The notes beneath the pieces were generated by a model. The model saw only the letters and a program-made list of their open reading frames with translations. It was not told the origin of the DNA and did no database searches. Shown one piece after another: positions 1-8,392 of a DNA stretch of 64,000 bases (position 1 is its first letter; each line of letters starts with the position of its first letter). The translations under genes were made by a program, and so were the position numbers. This stretch comes from JBBWZH01 sp035544115 (lineage in GTDB: Bacteria > Actinomycetota > Actinomycetes > Mycobacteriales > CADCTP01). The DNA lies in NCBI GenBank assembly GCA_963714145.1, contig OY970235.1:5890001-5954000 (forward strand). Reading direction: 5' to 3'.

Positions 1-2
1 CC

Positions 3-1133
3 CGGGAGCTCGACCTGCTCGGCGACGCCGATCGGATGCTGGCGGCGGCGGTGCCGGCGGCCCGGTCCGGCGGTGCCGTCCTGCTGGCCGAGAAGCGCCG
101 GCTGCACGCGGCCGGAGTGGGCGCGGCGACCGCGCCGGCGCAGGCCGGCGGCGGCGGGCACCGGTTCCTGGCCCAGGTCGGCATCCAGTTCCTGGCCGGC
201 TACCACGACCTCAACCTGCGGGACGCGGCCCATGTCGGGCACGGCGCGATCCTCTGCCACGACCCGGAGTGGCGCGGCCGGCCGGAGCTGGCCGGCGTGA
301 TCGACGGCGCGCTGGTCGGGCTGGCCGCGACCGAGCCGTCCGACGACCCGAGCGTGAACGCGGTGGCCACGCTGGCCAAGCCGGTCCCCGGCGGGTACGA
401 AATCAGCGGGCAGAAGAAGTGGATCTCGCGGCTGACCGAGGCGGCCGGCTTCGTCGTGTTCGCCCGCAGCCCGGAGCACCTGGCCGCGTTCTACGTGCCG
501 GCCGACGCCGAAGGGCTGCGCGCGATGCCGGTGCCGCCGGCCGGGTTGACCGGCTGGTCCTGGGGCGAGTTGGTGCTGGAGAACGTCCGGGTGCCGGCCA
601 CCTCGATGATCGGCGCGGCGGTCGGCGGGGTAGCGGTGTTCCGCCGCCACTTCACCGAGTACCGGCCACTGGTCGCGGCGACCTGCCTGGGCGCGGCGGC
701 CGCCTGCATCGACTCCTGGGTGGAGTTCGTCGTCTCCCGCGGCGAGACCGGCCGCGACCTGCCCGGTGGTGTCGGCGAGCGCATCGGCGACCTGCGCGGC
801 CGGGTCGTGCTCGCGCTCTCCGGCCTGATCGCCGGCGCCGGCCACCCCGGCGGCGTGGACAGTTCCTGGTCCAAGATGGTGAAGGCGCAGGCCGTGGCGA
901 CCTCGCTGGAGGTCGCCCGCACCGCCGCCCGCAACATGGGCTCCGAATGCTTCGAGGCAAAGCACCCGGTCCGCCGCATCGTCCGCGACCTGGAAGCGTT
1001 CGAGCACGCCGACGGCTCGCTCGACCCGCTCCTCGCCGACGCCGGCAACCGCTTCGTCCAGTACAGCGCCGCCATCCTGGACGAGATCTCCGAACCCACC
1101 GCCACCCTCATCCGCCCCCGCCTCGGCGACTGA
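3..1133 (+). CDS. Acyl-CoA dehydrogenase-like flavoprotein, 5' end cut by window
   Basis: The frame is open to the window edge upstream of the first ATG (position 36), so the true start probably lies outside. The visible part looks like an acyl-CoA dehydrogenase: a helical N-terminal part, a middle beta-domain with 'ATEPSDDPSVNAVA' and 'GYEISGQKKWISR' (FAD/substrate contacts), then a C-terminal helical domain. Family members oxidise acyl thioesters with FAD. The substrate cannot be read here, and I cannot place the catalytic base with confidence. The next gene starts 51 bases downstream and looks unrelated. It could serve secondary metabolism or fatty-acid breakdown; the neighbour that would decide this is outside the window. 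Confidence 0.75.
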   Translation, partial: RELDLLGDADRMLAAAVPAARSGGAVLLAEKRRLHAAGVGAATAPAQAGGGGHRFLAQVGIQFLAGYHDLNLRDAAHVGHGAILCHDPEWRGRPELAGVIDGALVGLAATEPSDDPSVNAVATLAKPVPGGYEISGQKKWISRLTEAAGFVVFARSPEHLAAFYVPADAEGLRAMPVPPAGLTGWSWGELVLENVRVPATSMIGAAVGGVAVFRRHFTEYRPLVAATCLGAAAACIDSWVEFVVSRGETGRDLPGGVGERIGDLRGRVVLALSGLIAGAGHPGGVDSSWSKMVKAQAVATSLEVARTAARNMGSECFEAKHPVRRIVRDLEAFEHADGSLDPLLADAGNRFVQYSAAILDEISEPTATLIRPRLGD

Positions 1134-1148
1134 CCAACCCTCCGAGTG

Positions 1149-1178
1149 TTACGAGCAGTATTACCAGTCCGGTAGACT
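1149..1178 (+). promoter_or_regulatory. Promoter of VapBC-type pair; leaderless start
   Basis: A -10 box TAGACT (1173-1178) ends six bases before the ATG at 1185. No Shine-Dalgarno is present, so transcription should begin at or next to the start codon. A weak -35-like TTACGA lies at 1149-1154. Confidence 0.55.
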
Positions 1179-1184
1179 GATGGC

Positions 1185-1448
1185 ATGAGCATGTCGCGAC
1201 TGTCGATCACGATGCCGCCAGATGTCGAGCGGGTCGTCCGGGCAGCAGCCGAACGCGCCGGGGTACCCGTCTCACAATGGCTGGCCCGAGTTGCCGAACA
1301 TGCTGCCAAGAGTGAGGACGGGCTGCAGGCGGTAGCTGAGTACGAGGCCGACTTCGGCCCACTGCCAGCCGAGGCCGACCGGCGCGCCCAAGCCATACTG
1401 GCGGCGGCTGGACTGCTGAACAAGGATTCGATGCGGGCCGCGGGCTAG
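1185..1448 (+). CDS. Ribbon-helix-helix-type antitoxin (VapB-like)
   Basis: An 87-residue protein. Its N-terminus 'SRLSITMPPDVERVVRAAAE' reads as a beta-strand plus helix typical of MetJ/CopG/Arc DNA-binding antitoxins. The acidic, helical C-terminal part is the expected toxin-binding segment. Family members neutralise the adjacent PIN RNase and repress their own promoter. The stop codon overlaps the GTG start of the toxin gene by one base, so the two are translationally coupled. The start follows a -10 box directly, which suggests a leaderless message. The pair abuts a broken AbiEii gene and may have been inserted there. Confidence 0.75.
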   Translation: MSMSRLSITMPPDVERVVRAAAERAGVPVSQWLARVAEHAAKSEDGLQAVAEYEADFGPLPAEADRRAQAILAAAGLLNKDSMRAAG

Positions 1449-1834
1449 TGCCCGGAATCGTCTACGACACAGGCGCCCTTGTCGCTGCCGAGCGTGGTGA
1501 TCCGGTCATGTGGGCATTCCACCGGCGGGCGCTGCAGTCGACATCGGTGCTGCCGATCGTGCCAGTGGTGGTTCTCGCACAGGCCTGGCGCGGCGGGCCA
1601 CAGGCTCAACTCTCCCGCCTGCTACGTGGCTGCCATGTCCAGGAGGACAACGAGTCGATTGGCCGGGCTGCGGGCGCCGCCTGTGGCGTGGCCCGAGCCC
1701 GCGATGTTGTGGACGCGATCGTGGTGGTCACCGCGATCGCGCTGGGCGGCGCACTGGTTGTTACCAGCGACCCCGACGACCTCAACCACCTCGCCGGTGC
1801 ATTGGACGTGAAACTGCCGCTGTATCCGGTCTAA
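1448..1834 (+). CDS. PIN-domain toxin (VapC-like RNase)
   Basis: A 128-residue PIN-domain protein starting at GTG inside the antitoxin stop. The acidic metal-binding residues can be followed: D7 in 'VYDTGAL', the acidic pair in 'ARDVVDAIVV', and the final 'TSDPDDL'. VapC toxins are Mg-dependent endoribonucleases that cut tRNA or rRNA. The second acidic position, usually a Glu near residue 40-45, is not obvious; 'VVVLAQAWRG' occupies the equivalent helix, as in the PIN subfamily with Gln at that place. Its activity is therefore plausible but unproven. It ends head-on against the remnant of an AbiEii-type gene on the other strand. Confidence 0.75.
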   Translation: MPGIVYDTGALVAAERGDPVMWAFHRRALQSTSVLPIVPVVVLAQAWRGGPQAQLSRLLRGCHVQEDNESIGRAAGAACGVARARDVVDAIVVVTAIALGGALVVTSDPDDLNHLAGALDVKLPLYPV

Positions 1835-1968
1835 CGGATCCGGTCGGCCACGGCGCCGCTGCGCACGGACACATTCAACGAGACTTGATGCGCTTGAAGT
1901 GCGTCGAGGGTATCGAGTAAGGCCGTGCGGGCAGCGACAACGAGGTCAACGCCGCCAGTCGCGCTCAT
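1831..1968 (-). pseudogene. Truncated AbiEii-type nucleotidyltransferase toxin remnant
   Basis: From the ATG at 1968 the frame reads about 25 residues, including 'AARTALLDTLDALQAHQ', that resemble the N-terminus of AbiEii/AbiGii-type toxins. In those, 'VGAQAIYLR'-like sequence normally follows. Here the match stops at 'HQ'; about 20 unrelated codons follow before a stop at 1831-1833. The ATG overlaps the end of the AbiEi-like gene by 23 bases, the usual coupling of this pair. The toxin body, including the nucleotidyltransferase G-S-x-D motif, is missing. The break lies against the end of the PIN toxin gene, so an insertion or deletion involving the VapBC pair is the likely cause. Confidence 0.55.
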
Positions 1969-3043
1969 GCGTCTCCATCCAGTCGAGAAGGGCCTCAGCC
2001 TCGACTGGATTCCTGCCGGGGCCGGTGAGCAGGTCGACTGCGGCCTGGCTGGGCGCGACAAAATTCACCCCGCCGTCGACCGCGGGGCGATCGAATACGA
2101 CATCATATTCACCAGTGGCGATCAATACATTGGCGCCGGCGTCGACGATACGCAGGCCCAGCGCATCGGCGATTTCACCGGCGACGTCGGCATAGATCAT
2201 CGCCGCTCGCGGCGGTGCGTACGGCGCCAGTCGCTGCGCGGCAAACGTTCCGGTCACGGCATAGCGGCCGACCTGGTTGGACGCCAGCTGGCTCATCAGG
2301 TGTGGGAGGCCACGCGGATCGAGGTAGGCGGTGACCGCATTGCTGCGCTGGAAGCCGTAGTCGAGGCTCCACCGCTCCAGCAGGCGGCGCCAGTCGACGT
2401 CCGTCACCGGGCCCTTGGCGGCCCTGGTGATCAGCCCCTCGCGCTGCAGGAACTCCACCACCCGATAGGCGGCGCCGGTCGACGCGCCAGATCGGCGGAT
2501 CAACTCCGGCACCGAGACCGGCGGTCTGAAGTCGACCAGCGCTCGGGTGACCCGCGCCGCGGCTGGCCCGGCCAGGGTGCCCCGGGGCCGGCCGGGGCCG
2601 CGCCACGGATCGCGATCAGCCCCGACGTCGTGCAGGAAGAAGGCAGGCCGGTCGACCACGATGTGCAGGTTGCCGGCAGCATCGCCGTACGAGACCCGGC
2701 GCTGCTCGAGCCAGGACCGGACGGACGGCGTCAGGTAGGACGCCGCCAACAGCGGCACCTCCCCTGCGGCATCCGCGCGCCCCGCCTCGAGCTGCCGGAT
2801 CGCCCGCTCGACGTCGCGGCCCTCGATCAGCCGCTTCGCGGCGATGACCAGCGAGGCGCGGGCCTGATCCGGCCCGACCAGGTCGGCCGCCGCGGCGGTG
2901 CCACGGCCAAGCCGGCTCGCCTCGTCGGAGAGGACCACCGACCACCCGGCCGGGACGCGCTCCCTGATCAGGGCGACGACGCGGCGCACCACGTCCACGA
3001 CCCGCTCGGGCCGCCCAGCGGCGTACGCGAGCGACTGCGACAT
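1946..3043 (-). CDS. AbiEi-like winged-helix antitoxin/regulator
   Basis: A 365-residue protein. The ATG at 3043 is preceded by a strong GGGAGGTG ribosome site. The middle contains a winged-helix-like segment ('ALVDFRPPVSVPELIRRSGAS' to 'FLQREGLIT'). The C-terminal half ('WSLDYGFQRSNAVTAYLDPRG', 'YAVTGTFAA', 'APPRAAMIYAD', 'FVAPSQAAVDLLTGPGR') resembles the proteins encoded just upstream of AbiEii toxins in actinobacteria. In such type IV systems the AbiEi partner represses the operon and counters the toxin. Its toxin is truncated here, so this is probably an orphan antitoxin or regulator. The function is inferred from family and context. Confidence 0.6.
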   Translation of the reverse strand: MSQSLAYAAGRPERVVDVVRRVVALIRERVPAGWSVVLSDEASRLGRGTAAAADLVGPDQARASLVIAAKRLIEGRDVERAIRQLEAGRADAAGEVPLLAASYLTPSVRSWLEQRRVSYGDAAGNLHIVVDRPAFFLHDVGADRDPWRGPGRPRGTLAGPAAARVTRALVDFRPPVSVPELIRRSGASTGAAYRVVEFLQREGLITRAAKGPVTDVDWRRLLERWSLDYGFQRSNAVTAYLDPRGLPHLMSQLASNQVGRYAVTGTFAAQRLAPYAPPRAAMIYADVAGEIADALGLRIVDAGANVLIATGEYDVVFDRPAVDGGVNFVAPSQAAVDLLTGPGRNPVEAEALLDWMETHERDWRR

Positions 3044-3100
3044 GGGCACCTCCCCGGGCGACTGATTCTTGAAATCTACCAGTTCCGGCGGCGGCGGAGA

Positions 3101-3115
3101 TCGGGTATTTCCCGA
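3101..3115. promoter_or_regulatory. Inverted repeat upstream of AbiEi-like gene
   Basis: TCGGG-TATTT-CCCGA is a perfect 5-base inverted repeat about 60 bases upstream of the AbiEi-like start, in a relatively AT-rich patch. AbiEi proteins repress their own promoters by binding inverted repeats, so this is a candidate operator. Confidence 0.35.
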
Positions 3116-3202
3116 ACAGGATGAATCTGGCATTAGCCACAAGCTCGACGACCGAGGTCGATCGTCGGGACGGCGGCGCCGAGCGCCGCTGTGGCGGATC
3201 TG

Positions 3203-4525
3203 CTAGTGCAGCTTGGCGCCTACGGAGAGGAGCTTCTCCCGGAAGTTCTCGTAGCCGCGGTCGAGCAGGGAGGCGCCGCTGATGGTGGAGTTGCCCTGGG
3301 CGGACAGCGCGGCGAGGACGTAGGAGAAGCCGGCGCGCAGGTCGGGGACGTGCAGGTCGGTGCCCAGCAGCTTGGCCGGGCCGACGATGACGGCCGAGTG
3401 CCGGTGGTTGCGGAAGCCGAACCGGCAGTGGGTGGAGCCGAGGCACTCGGTGAAGACCTGGATCTGGGCGCCGAGGGCGCGCAGCGCCTCGGTGTAGCCG
3501 AGGCGGTCCTCGTAGACGGTCTCGTGCAGCACGGTGACGCCGTCCGCCTGGGTGAGCGCGGTGACCAGGGGCGGCTGCCAGTCGGTCATGAAGCCGGGGT
3601 GCACGTCGGTCTCGACCACCAGCGGGCGGGGCATCGGGCGCTCCCGCCAGAAGGTGACCTCGGCACCGTCGGAGGAGAACTCGAAGTCGCCGCCGGCCCG
3701 GCGGTAGACGTTCAGGTAGGTGGCCAGGTCGCCCTGCCGGACGCCGGAGACGGTGATCCGGCCGTCGGTGGCCAGCGCCAGGCTGGCCCAGGACGCGGCC
3801 TCCAACCGGTCCGGGACGGCGGTGTAGTCGACCCCGCGCAGCTGCCGCACGCCGGTGACCTGGATGGACCGGTTGGGCTTCACGGTGATCAGCGCGCCCA
3901 TCCGCTGCAGCATGCCGATCAGGTCCATGATCTCCGGCTCGACCGCGGCGTTGCGCAGCTCCGAGTCGCCGGCGGCGACGACCGCGCCGAGCAGGAACTG
4001 CTCGGTGGCGCCGACGCTCGGGTAGGTCAGGTCGACCACGCCGCCACGCAGGCCGTGCGGTGCGGTCAGCTTGTAGCCGGTGTCGGTGCGCTCGGCGTCG
4101 ACCCCGAACGAGCGCAGCACCTCCAGGTGGAAGCCGACCGGGCGCTCGCCGATGCTGCAGCCGCCGGGCCGCCAGATCTCCGCCTTGCCGGTGCGGTGCA
4201 GCAGCGGTGCGCAGGTCAGCACCGGGATGCGGCTGCGGTTGTGGAAATCGGCCAGGTCGCTGCTGCCGGCGACGTGCACGTCCTTCGCGGTGATCGTGAC
4301 CTCGCCGGCCGCCACGCTGGTGGACGTGACCGAGCCGAGCGCCTCGACCAGCTCGGACACCACGTGAATATCGCGGACGAACGAGACATTGCGGATGGTC
4401 ACCGGCTGCTCGGTCAGCAGCGCTGCCACCATCATCTTGGGCACGGCGTTCTTCGATCCGCGCACCGGGACGGTGCCATAGAGCGGAACGCCACCAGTGA
4501 TGTGCAACGCGTCGTCGGCAGTCAT
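3203..4525 (-). CDS. murA: UDP-N-acetylglucosamine 1-carboxyvinyltransferase (MurA family)
   Basis: A 440-residue EPSP-synthase-fold enzyme of MurA length. MurA transfers enolpyruvate from PEP to UDP-GlcNAc, the first cytoplasmic step of peptidoglycan synthesis. The PEP-binding Lys lies in 'VRGSKNAVPK' (K25). The catalytic-loop Cys (C123) is present in 'RPGGCSIGERPV', so the enzyme should be fosfomycin-sensitive rather than carrying the Cys-to-Asp change. Substrate-loop residues 'PDRLEAASWASLA' and 'TDVHPGFMTDWQPP' also fit. The ATG at 4525 opens the conserved part; upstream frame is unsupported. Actinomycetes often carry two MurA-like genes, so this may be a paralogue rather than the essential copy. 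Confidence 0.85.
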   Translation of the reverse strand: MTADDALHITGGVPLYGTVPVRGSKNAVPKMMVAALLTEQPVTIRNVSFVRDIHVVSELVEALGSVTSTSVAAGEVTITAKDVHVAGSSDLADFHNRSRIPVLTCAPLLHRTGKAEIWRPGGCSIGERPVGFHLEVLRSFGVDAERTDTGYKLTAPHGLRGGVVDLTYPSVGATEQFLLGAVVAAGDSELRNAAVEPEIMDLIGMLQRMGALITVKPNRSIQVTGVRQLRGVDYTAVPDRLEAASWASLALATDGRITVSGVRQGDLATYLNVYRRAGGDFEFSSDGAEVTFWRERPMPRPLVVETDVHPGFMTDWQPPLVTALTQADGVTVLHETVYEDRLGYTEALRALGAQIQVFTECLGSTHCRFGFRNHRHSAVIVGPAKLLGTDLHVPDLRAGFSYVLAALSAQGNSTISGASLLDRGYENFREKLLSVGAKLH

Positions 4526-4715
4526 CGTCGGCTCGATCTCCAGTTCGCTCGGCCTGTGTCGCTCTGGGTGTAGCTGTCGGTCCAGCCCGCTCCGGCCGAC
4601 CCCGTAGGGAACCGGCCGTACCGCCCCCCGATTCCTACCCCTGTCCAGACGCCTCATCCGGCCGGCCGGTTGCCTGGCCTGATGTCGGACCCACCGCGCC
4701 TGCCGGCGGGTCAGT

Positions 4716-6179
4716 TTACCGGTCGGTGCGGCCGCGCTCCGCCGCCGACACCCGTGCCGGCACCGGGCCGGCCGCCGGCACCGGCTCGGCCACTGCCGCC
4801 GGACCAGCCACCGCCGGGCCGGCCGCCGGGCCAGCCACCGCCGGGCCGAACGCCGGGCCGGCCGCCTCCGGGCCGGTCGCCGGCTCCCCGGTGCGGCCGG
4901 GCGGTTCGGGCGGGGTGACCCGCAGCCGGGCGATCCGGCGCCCGTCCAGCTCGGTGACGATGAGTGTCCAGCCGTCCAGCCGGACCGTGTCGCCGAGCGC
5001 CGGCAGCGCGCCGAGCGCGGCCATCACGTAGCCGGCGGCGGTCTCGTACGGGCCGTCGGGCAGCTGCAGCCCGGTCTGCTCGGCGAAGTCGTCCAGGTTG
5101 AGCAGGCCGTCGACGTCCAGCACACCGCCGGGCTGGGCCGGACCGCGGCCCGGCCGGTCGTACTCGTCCCGGATGTCGCCGACCAGTTCCTCGATCAGGT
5201 CCTCCAGCGTGACGATGCCGTCGGTACCGCCGTACTCGTCCACCACGATCGCCAGATGGTGGCCCTCACGGCGCATCTCGGACAGTGCCGGCAGCACCTT
5301 CTTGCTGCCCGGCAGCCGCCGGACCGGCCGGGCCAGGCTGCCGACGGTGGCGGCGCGCCCGCCCGGGACGTCCGGGGCGAGCAGGTCCCGGATGTGCACG
5401 AAGCCGACCACGTCGTCCACATCCTGGCCGACCACCGGGTACCGGGAATGCGGCGAGTCCAGCACCAGCTTGGCGGCCCGGCTGACCGTCATCGTGGCGT
5501 CCAGGAACTCGACCTCGGTGCGCGGCAGCATCACCTCGCGGACATGCCGCTCGCCGACGCCGAAGACCTCGTCGATCAGCTTCCGCTCGTCCCCGGACAG
5601 CGACTCGTGCGCGGCGACCAGCCCGCGCAGTTCCTCGTCGGTGATCGACTCGCGGTTGGCGGCCGGGTCGGCCCCGAGCAGCCGCACCACGCCGTTGGTG
5701 GTGCGCGACAGCAGCCAGATCAGCGGCCGGAACGTGGTGGCGATGCGGTCCAACGGGGCGGCCGCGAACAGCGCCACCCGCTCGGCCCGCTGCAGCCCGA
5801 TCCGCTTCGGCGCCAACTCGCCGAGCACCAGCGCCAGGTAGCTGATCGCGCCGGTGACCAGGACGAATGCGAGCGGGTCGGCGACGCCGTCGCGCACCCC
5901 GCGGCGGACCAGCCAGTCTGACACCGGCCGGGCCAGCGTGGTGGCGCCGAACGCGGCCGAGAAGAACCCGGCCAGCGTGACCCCGACCTGCACCGCGGCG
6001 AGGAACCGGTTCGGGTCGGCGGCGAGCTTGGCCAGCCGGCGGCCGCGGCGGCCCCGCTCGGACAGCGCCTTCACCTGGCTGTCCCGCAAGGAGACCAGGG
6101 CGATCTCGGCGGCGGCGAACGTGCCGCCGAGCAGCACGAAACCAACTACCAGCAGGACGTAGAGGAGCGGGCCGCCCAC
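4716..6179 (-). CDS. CNNM/CorC-HlyC family membrane protein with CBS pair
   Basis: A 487-residue protein with the usual order: an N-terminal DUF21 (CNNM) transmembrane domain of about four helices (residues 1-190), two CBS motifs (about 205-330, e.g. 'TEVEFLDATMTVSRAAKLVLDSP', 'HLAIVVDEYGGTDGIVTLEDL'), and a CorC_HlyC domain (about 345-430). Members are linked to Mg or other cation export, or to membrane integrity; older names are 'hemolysin' or 'CorC'. The last 55 residues are a low-complexity Ala-Pro-Gly tail built from repeats like 'AGPAAGPAV', probably unfolded. The GTG start at 6179 sits six bases from a -10 box, so the mRNA is likely leaderless. The gene is divergent from galE. Confidence 0.8.
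   Translation of the reverse strand: MGGPLLYVLLVVGFVLLGGTFAAAEIALVSLRDSQVKALSERGRRGRRLAKLAADPNRFLAAVQVGVTLAGFFSAAFGATTLARPVSDWLVRRGVRDGVADPLAFVLVTGAISYLALVLGELAPKRIGLQRAERVALFAAAPLDRIATTFRPLIWLLSRTTNGVVRLLGADPAANRESITDEELRGLVAAHESLSGDERKLIDEVFGVGERHVREVMLPRTEVEFLDATMTVSRAAKLVLDSPHSRYPVVGQDVDDVVGFVHIRDLLAPDVPGGRAATVGSLARPVRRLPGSKKVLPALSEMRREGHHLAIVVDEYGGTDGIVTLEDLIEELVGDIRDEYDRPGRGPAQPGGVLDVDGLLNLDDFAEQTGLQLPDGPYETAAGYVMAALGALPALGDTVRLDGWTLIVTELDGRRIARLRVTPPEPPGRTGEPATGPEAAGPAFGPAVAGPAAGPAVAGPAAVAEPVPAAGPVPARVSAAERGRTDR
4776..4870. repeat. GC-rich tandem repeat in CNNM protein tail
   Basis: Imperfect tandem copies of a GCCGGGCCGGCC-like unit encode an Ala-Pro-Gly tail ('GPAVAGPAAGPAVAGPAA'). 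The repeats stay in frame and do not touch the folded domains. Confidence 0.6.
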
Positions 6180-6185
6180 GGCACC

Positions 6186-6195
6186 AGTCTAGGGT
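6186..6195. promoter_or_regulatory. Overlapping divergent -10 boxes for CNNM gene and galE
   Basis: The ten bases AGTCTAGGGT hold TAGACT on the minus strand, six bases before the CNNM GTG start. They also hold TAGGGT (6190-6195) on the plus strand, facing galE. The boxes share the CTA core, so the two promoters should exclude one another. Confidence 0.5.
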
Positions 6196-6235
6196 GGCGG
6201 CCGACGGGCGACGGCCACGGCGTTGGGAGGTCCGG

Positions 6236-7192
6236 ATGCGGCTGCTGGTCACCGGCGGCGCCGGCTACATCGGCAGCGTGGTCACGCTGCGCCTGCTCCG
6301 CGAGGGGCACACGGTGACCGTGCTGGACGACCTGTCCACCGGGTTCGCCGACGCGGTGCCGCCCGGCGCCACGCTGGTCAAGGGCACCCTGGCCGACACC
6401 GCCGCGGACGTGCTCGGCACCGGACCGCAGTACGACGGGGTGCTGCACTTCGCCGCGAAGGCGCTGGTCGGCGAGTCGGTCGAGCACCCGGAGCGGTACT
6501 GGCACACGAACCTGGGCGGCACCCTGGCGCTGCTGGACGCGATGCGCCGGCACGCGGTGCCCCGGCTGGTGTTCTCGTCCACCGCGGCCACCTACGGCCA
6601 GCCGACCGAGATCCCGATCACCGAGCGGGCGCCGACCGCGCCGACCAACCCGTACGGGGCGTCGAAGCTGGCGGTCGACATGATGATCACCGATGAGGCC
6701 GGCGCGCACGGACTGGGCGCGGTCAGCCTGCGTTACTTCAACGTGGCCGGCGCGCTGGACGGGTACGGCGAGCGGCACGCGGTCGAGACCCACCTGGTGC
6801 CGCTGGCGCTGCGGGTGGTCCGGGGCGCCCGGCCGGCGCTGAACATCTACGGCGACGACTGGCCCACCCCGGACGGCACCTGCGTCCGCGACTACGTGCA
6901 CGTGGCGGACCTAGCCGAGGCACACCTGCTGGCGCTGGCCGGCGCGGAGCCCGGCCGGCACCGGATCTTCAACCTGGGCAGCGGCGCGGGCTACTCGGTG
7001 CTGGACGTGGTGGCGGCGGTCCGCCGGGTCACCGGCCACCCGCTGCCGACCGAGGTGGCCCCGCGCCGGCCCGGCGACCCGGCGGTGCTGGTCGCCGCCA
7101 GCGCGCTGATCCGGGACGAGCTGGGCTGGCAGCCGACCCGCGGCCTGGACGACATGGTCGCCGATGCCTGGGCGTTCGAGCAGGGCCGCTGA
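6236..7192 (+). CDS. galE: UDP-glucose 4-epimerase
   Basis: A 318-residue extended short-chain dehydrogenase. It interconverts UDP-glucose and UDP-galactose in the Leloir pathway, with bound NAD. The Rossmann motif 'VTGGAGYIGS' lies at the N-terminus, the Ser/Thr of the active site in 'FSSTAATYG', and the catalytic Tyr-x3-Lys in 'NPYGASKLAVD'. 'LRYFNVAGA' is the usual substrate-binding strand. The ATG at 6236 follows GGGAGGTCCGG, a good ribosome site. galK begins four bases after the stop, so the two form a galactose operon. No galT is seen next to them. Confidence 0.92.
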   Translation: MRLLVTGGAGYIGSVVTLRLLREGHTVTVLDDLSTGFADAVPPGATLVKGTLADTAADVLGTGPQYDGVLHFAAKALVGESVEHPERYWHTNLGGTLALLDAMRRHAVPRLVFSSTAATYGQPTEIPITERAPTAPTNPYGASKLAVDMMITDEAGAHGLGAVSLRYFNVAGALDGYGERHAVETHLVPLALRVVRGARPALNIYGDDWPTPDGTCVRDYVHVADLAEAHLLALAGAEPGRHRIFNLGSGAGYSVLDVVAAVRRVTGHPLPTEVAPRRPGDPAVLVAASALIRDELGWQPTRGLDDMVADAWAFEQGR

Positions 7193-7195
7193 CCG

Positions 7196-8341
7196 GTGCC
7201 AGCGACGACCTGGTCGGCGCCGGGCCGGTTGAACCTGATCGGCGAGCACACCGACTACAACGACGGCTACGTGCTGCCGATCGCGCTGCCGTACCGGACC
7301 AGCGCCACGGTCACGCCGCGGGACGACGGCCGGCTGCTGATCCGCTCCGCGCAGCGCCCGGACGAGCCGGCCGAACTGCCGGTGGCCGAGCTGGCGCCGG
7401 GCGTGCTGGGCGGCTGGCCGGCGTACCCGGCCGGGGTGGTCTGGGCGCTGCGCGAGGCCGGCCATCCGGTCGGCGGCGGGGCGGAGGTGGCGGTCGACGG
7501 GCAGGTGCCGGAGGGCGCGGGGCTGTCCTCGTCCGCGGCGCTGGAATGCAGCGTCGCGGCGGCGCTGGATGAGGCGCTCGGCCTCGGGCTGACCCGGGGC
7601 GAGCTGGCCCGGCTGGCCCAGCGGGCCGAGAACGGCTTCGTCGGCGTACCCAGCGGCGCGATGGACCAGCTCGCCGCGATGCTGTGCCGGGCCGGCGCGG
7701 CGCTGTTCCTGGACATCCGCGGCGACGGCACCGGGCCGGCCGCCGAGCAGGTGCCGCTCGACCTCGCCGCCGCCGGCCTCGCCATCCTCGGCATCGACAC
7801 CCGCAGCCCGCACCAGCTGGTGGACGGCGAGTACGCCGACCGCCGGCGCAGCTGCGAGGCGGCGGCCGCCGCGCTCGGCGTGCCGGCGCTGCGCGACGTC
7901 GACCTGGCTGACCTGGACGCGGCGCTGGCCCGGCTGACCGACGGAGTGCAGCGGCGGCGGGCCCGGCACGTGGTCACCGAGAACGACCGGGTGCTGCGGG
8001 CGGTCGAGCTGCTGCGGTCCGGCCAGGTCGCCGGGATCGGCCCGCTGCTGACCGCCTCACACGCCTCGCTCCGGGACGACTTCGAGGTCACCGTGCCGCA
8101 GCTGGACACCGCCGTGGACGCGGCGCTGTCGGCCGGCGCGCTCGGCGCCCGGATGACCGGTGGTGGCTTCGGCGGCTGCGTGCTGGCCCTGCTCCCGGCC
8201 GGGGACGCGGCCGAATCAGGGCTGCGGGCTGCCGTCGACGCCGCCTACACCGCCGCCGGCTTCACCCTGCCCGGCTACTTCGCCGCCATCCCCTCGGCCG
8301 GCGCGCACCCCGCGGACCGGGCCGCGGCCGGAACTGGATGA
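7196..8341 (+). CDS. galK: Galactokinase
   Basis: A 381-residue GHMP kinase that phosphorylates galactose at C1 with ATP in the cytoplasm. All family signatures are visible: the galactose-binding motif 'APGRLNLIGEHTDYNDGYVLP' near the start, the ATP-binding 'GAGLSSSAALECS', and the C-terminal 'GARMTGGGFGGCVLAL'. The GTG start at 7196 lies three bases after the galE stop, close enough for coupling. The product feeds the Leloir pathway with GalE. A strong hairpin follows the gene. Size and motifs are normal. Confidence 0.92.
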   Translation: MPATTWSAPGRLNLIGEHTDYNDGYVLPIALPYRTSATVTPRDDGRLLIRSAQRPDEPAELPVAELAPGVLGGWPAYPAGVVWALREAGHPVGGGAEVAVDGQVPEGAGLSSSAALECSVAAALDEALGLGLTRGELARLAQRAENGFVGVPSGAMDQLAAMLCRAGAALFLDIRGDGTGPAAEQVPLDLAAAGLAILGIDTRSPHQLVDGEYADRRRSCEAAAAALGVPALRDVDLADLDAALARLTDGVQRRRARHVVTENDRVLRAVELLRSGQVAGIGPLLTASHASLRDDFEVTVPQLDTAVDAALSAGALGARMTGGGFGGCVLALLPAGDAAESGLRAAVDAAYTAAGFTLPGYFAAIPSAGAHPADRAAAGTG

Positions 8342-8354
8342 CCCGGAATTGGAT

Positions 8355-8392
8355 GACGGGGGCGGGCCCCGCTTTGGGCAACCGCCCCCGTC
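8355..8392. terminator. Hairpin terminator after galK
   Basis: GACGGGGGCGG (8355-8365) pairs perfectly with CCGCCCCCGTC (8382-8392); the loop can pair further. It lies 13 bases after the galK stop. No clear U-tract follows, as is common in high-GC actinobacteria. Confidence 0.6.
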
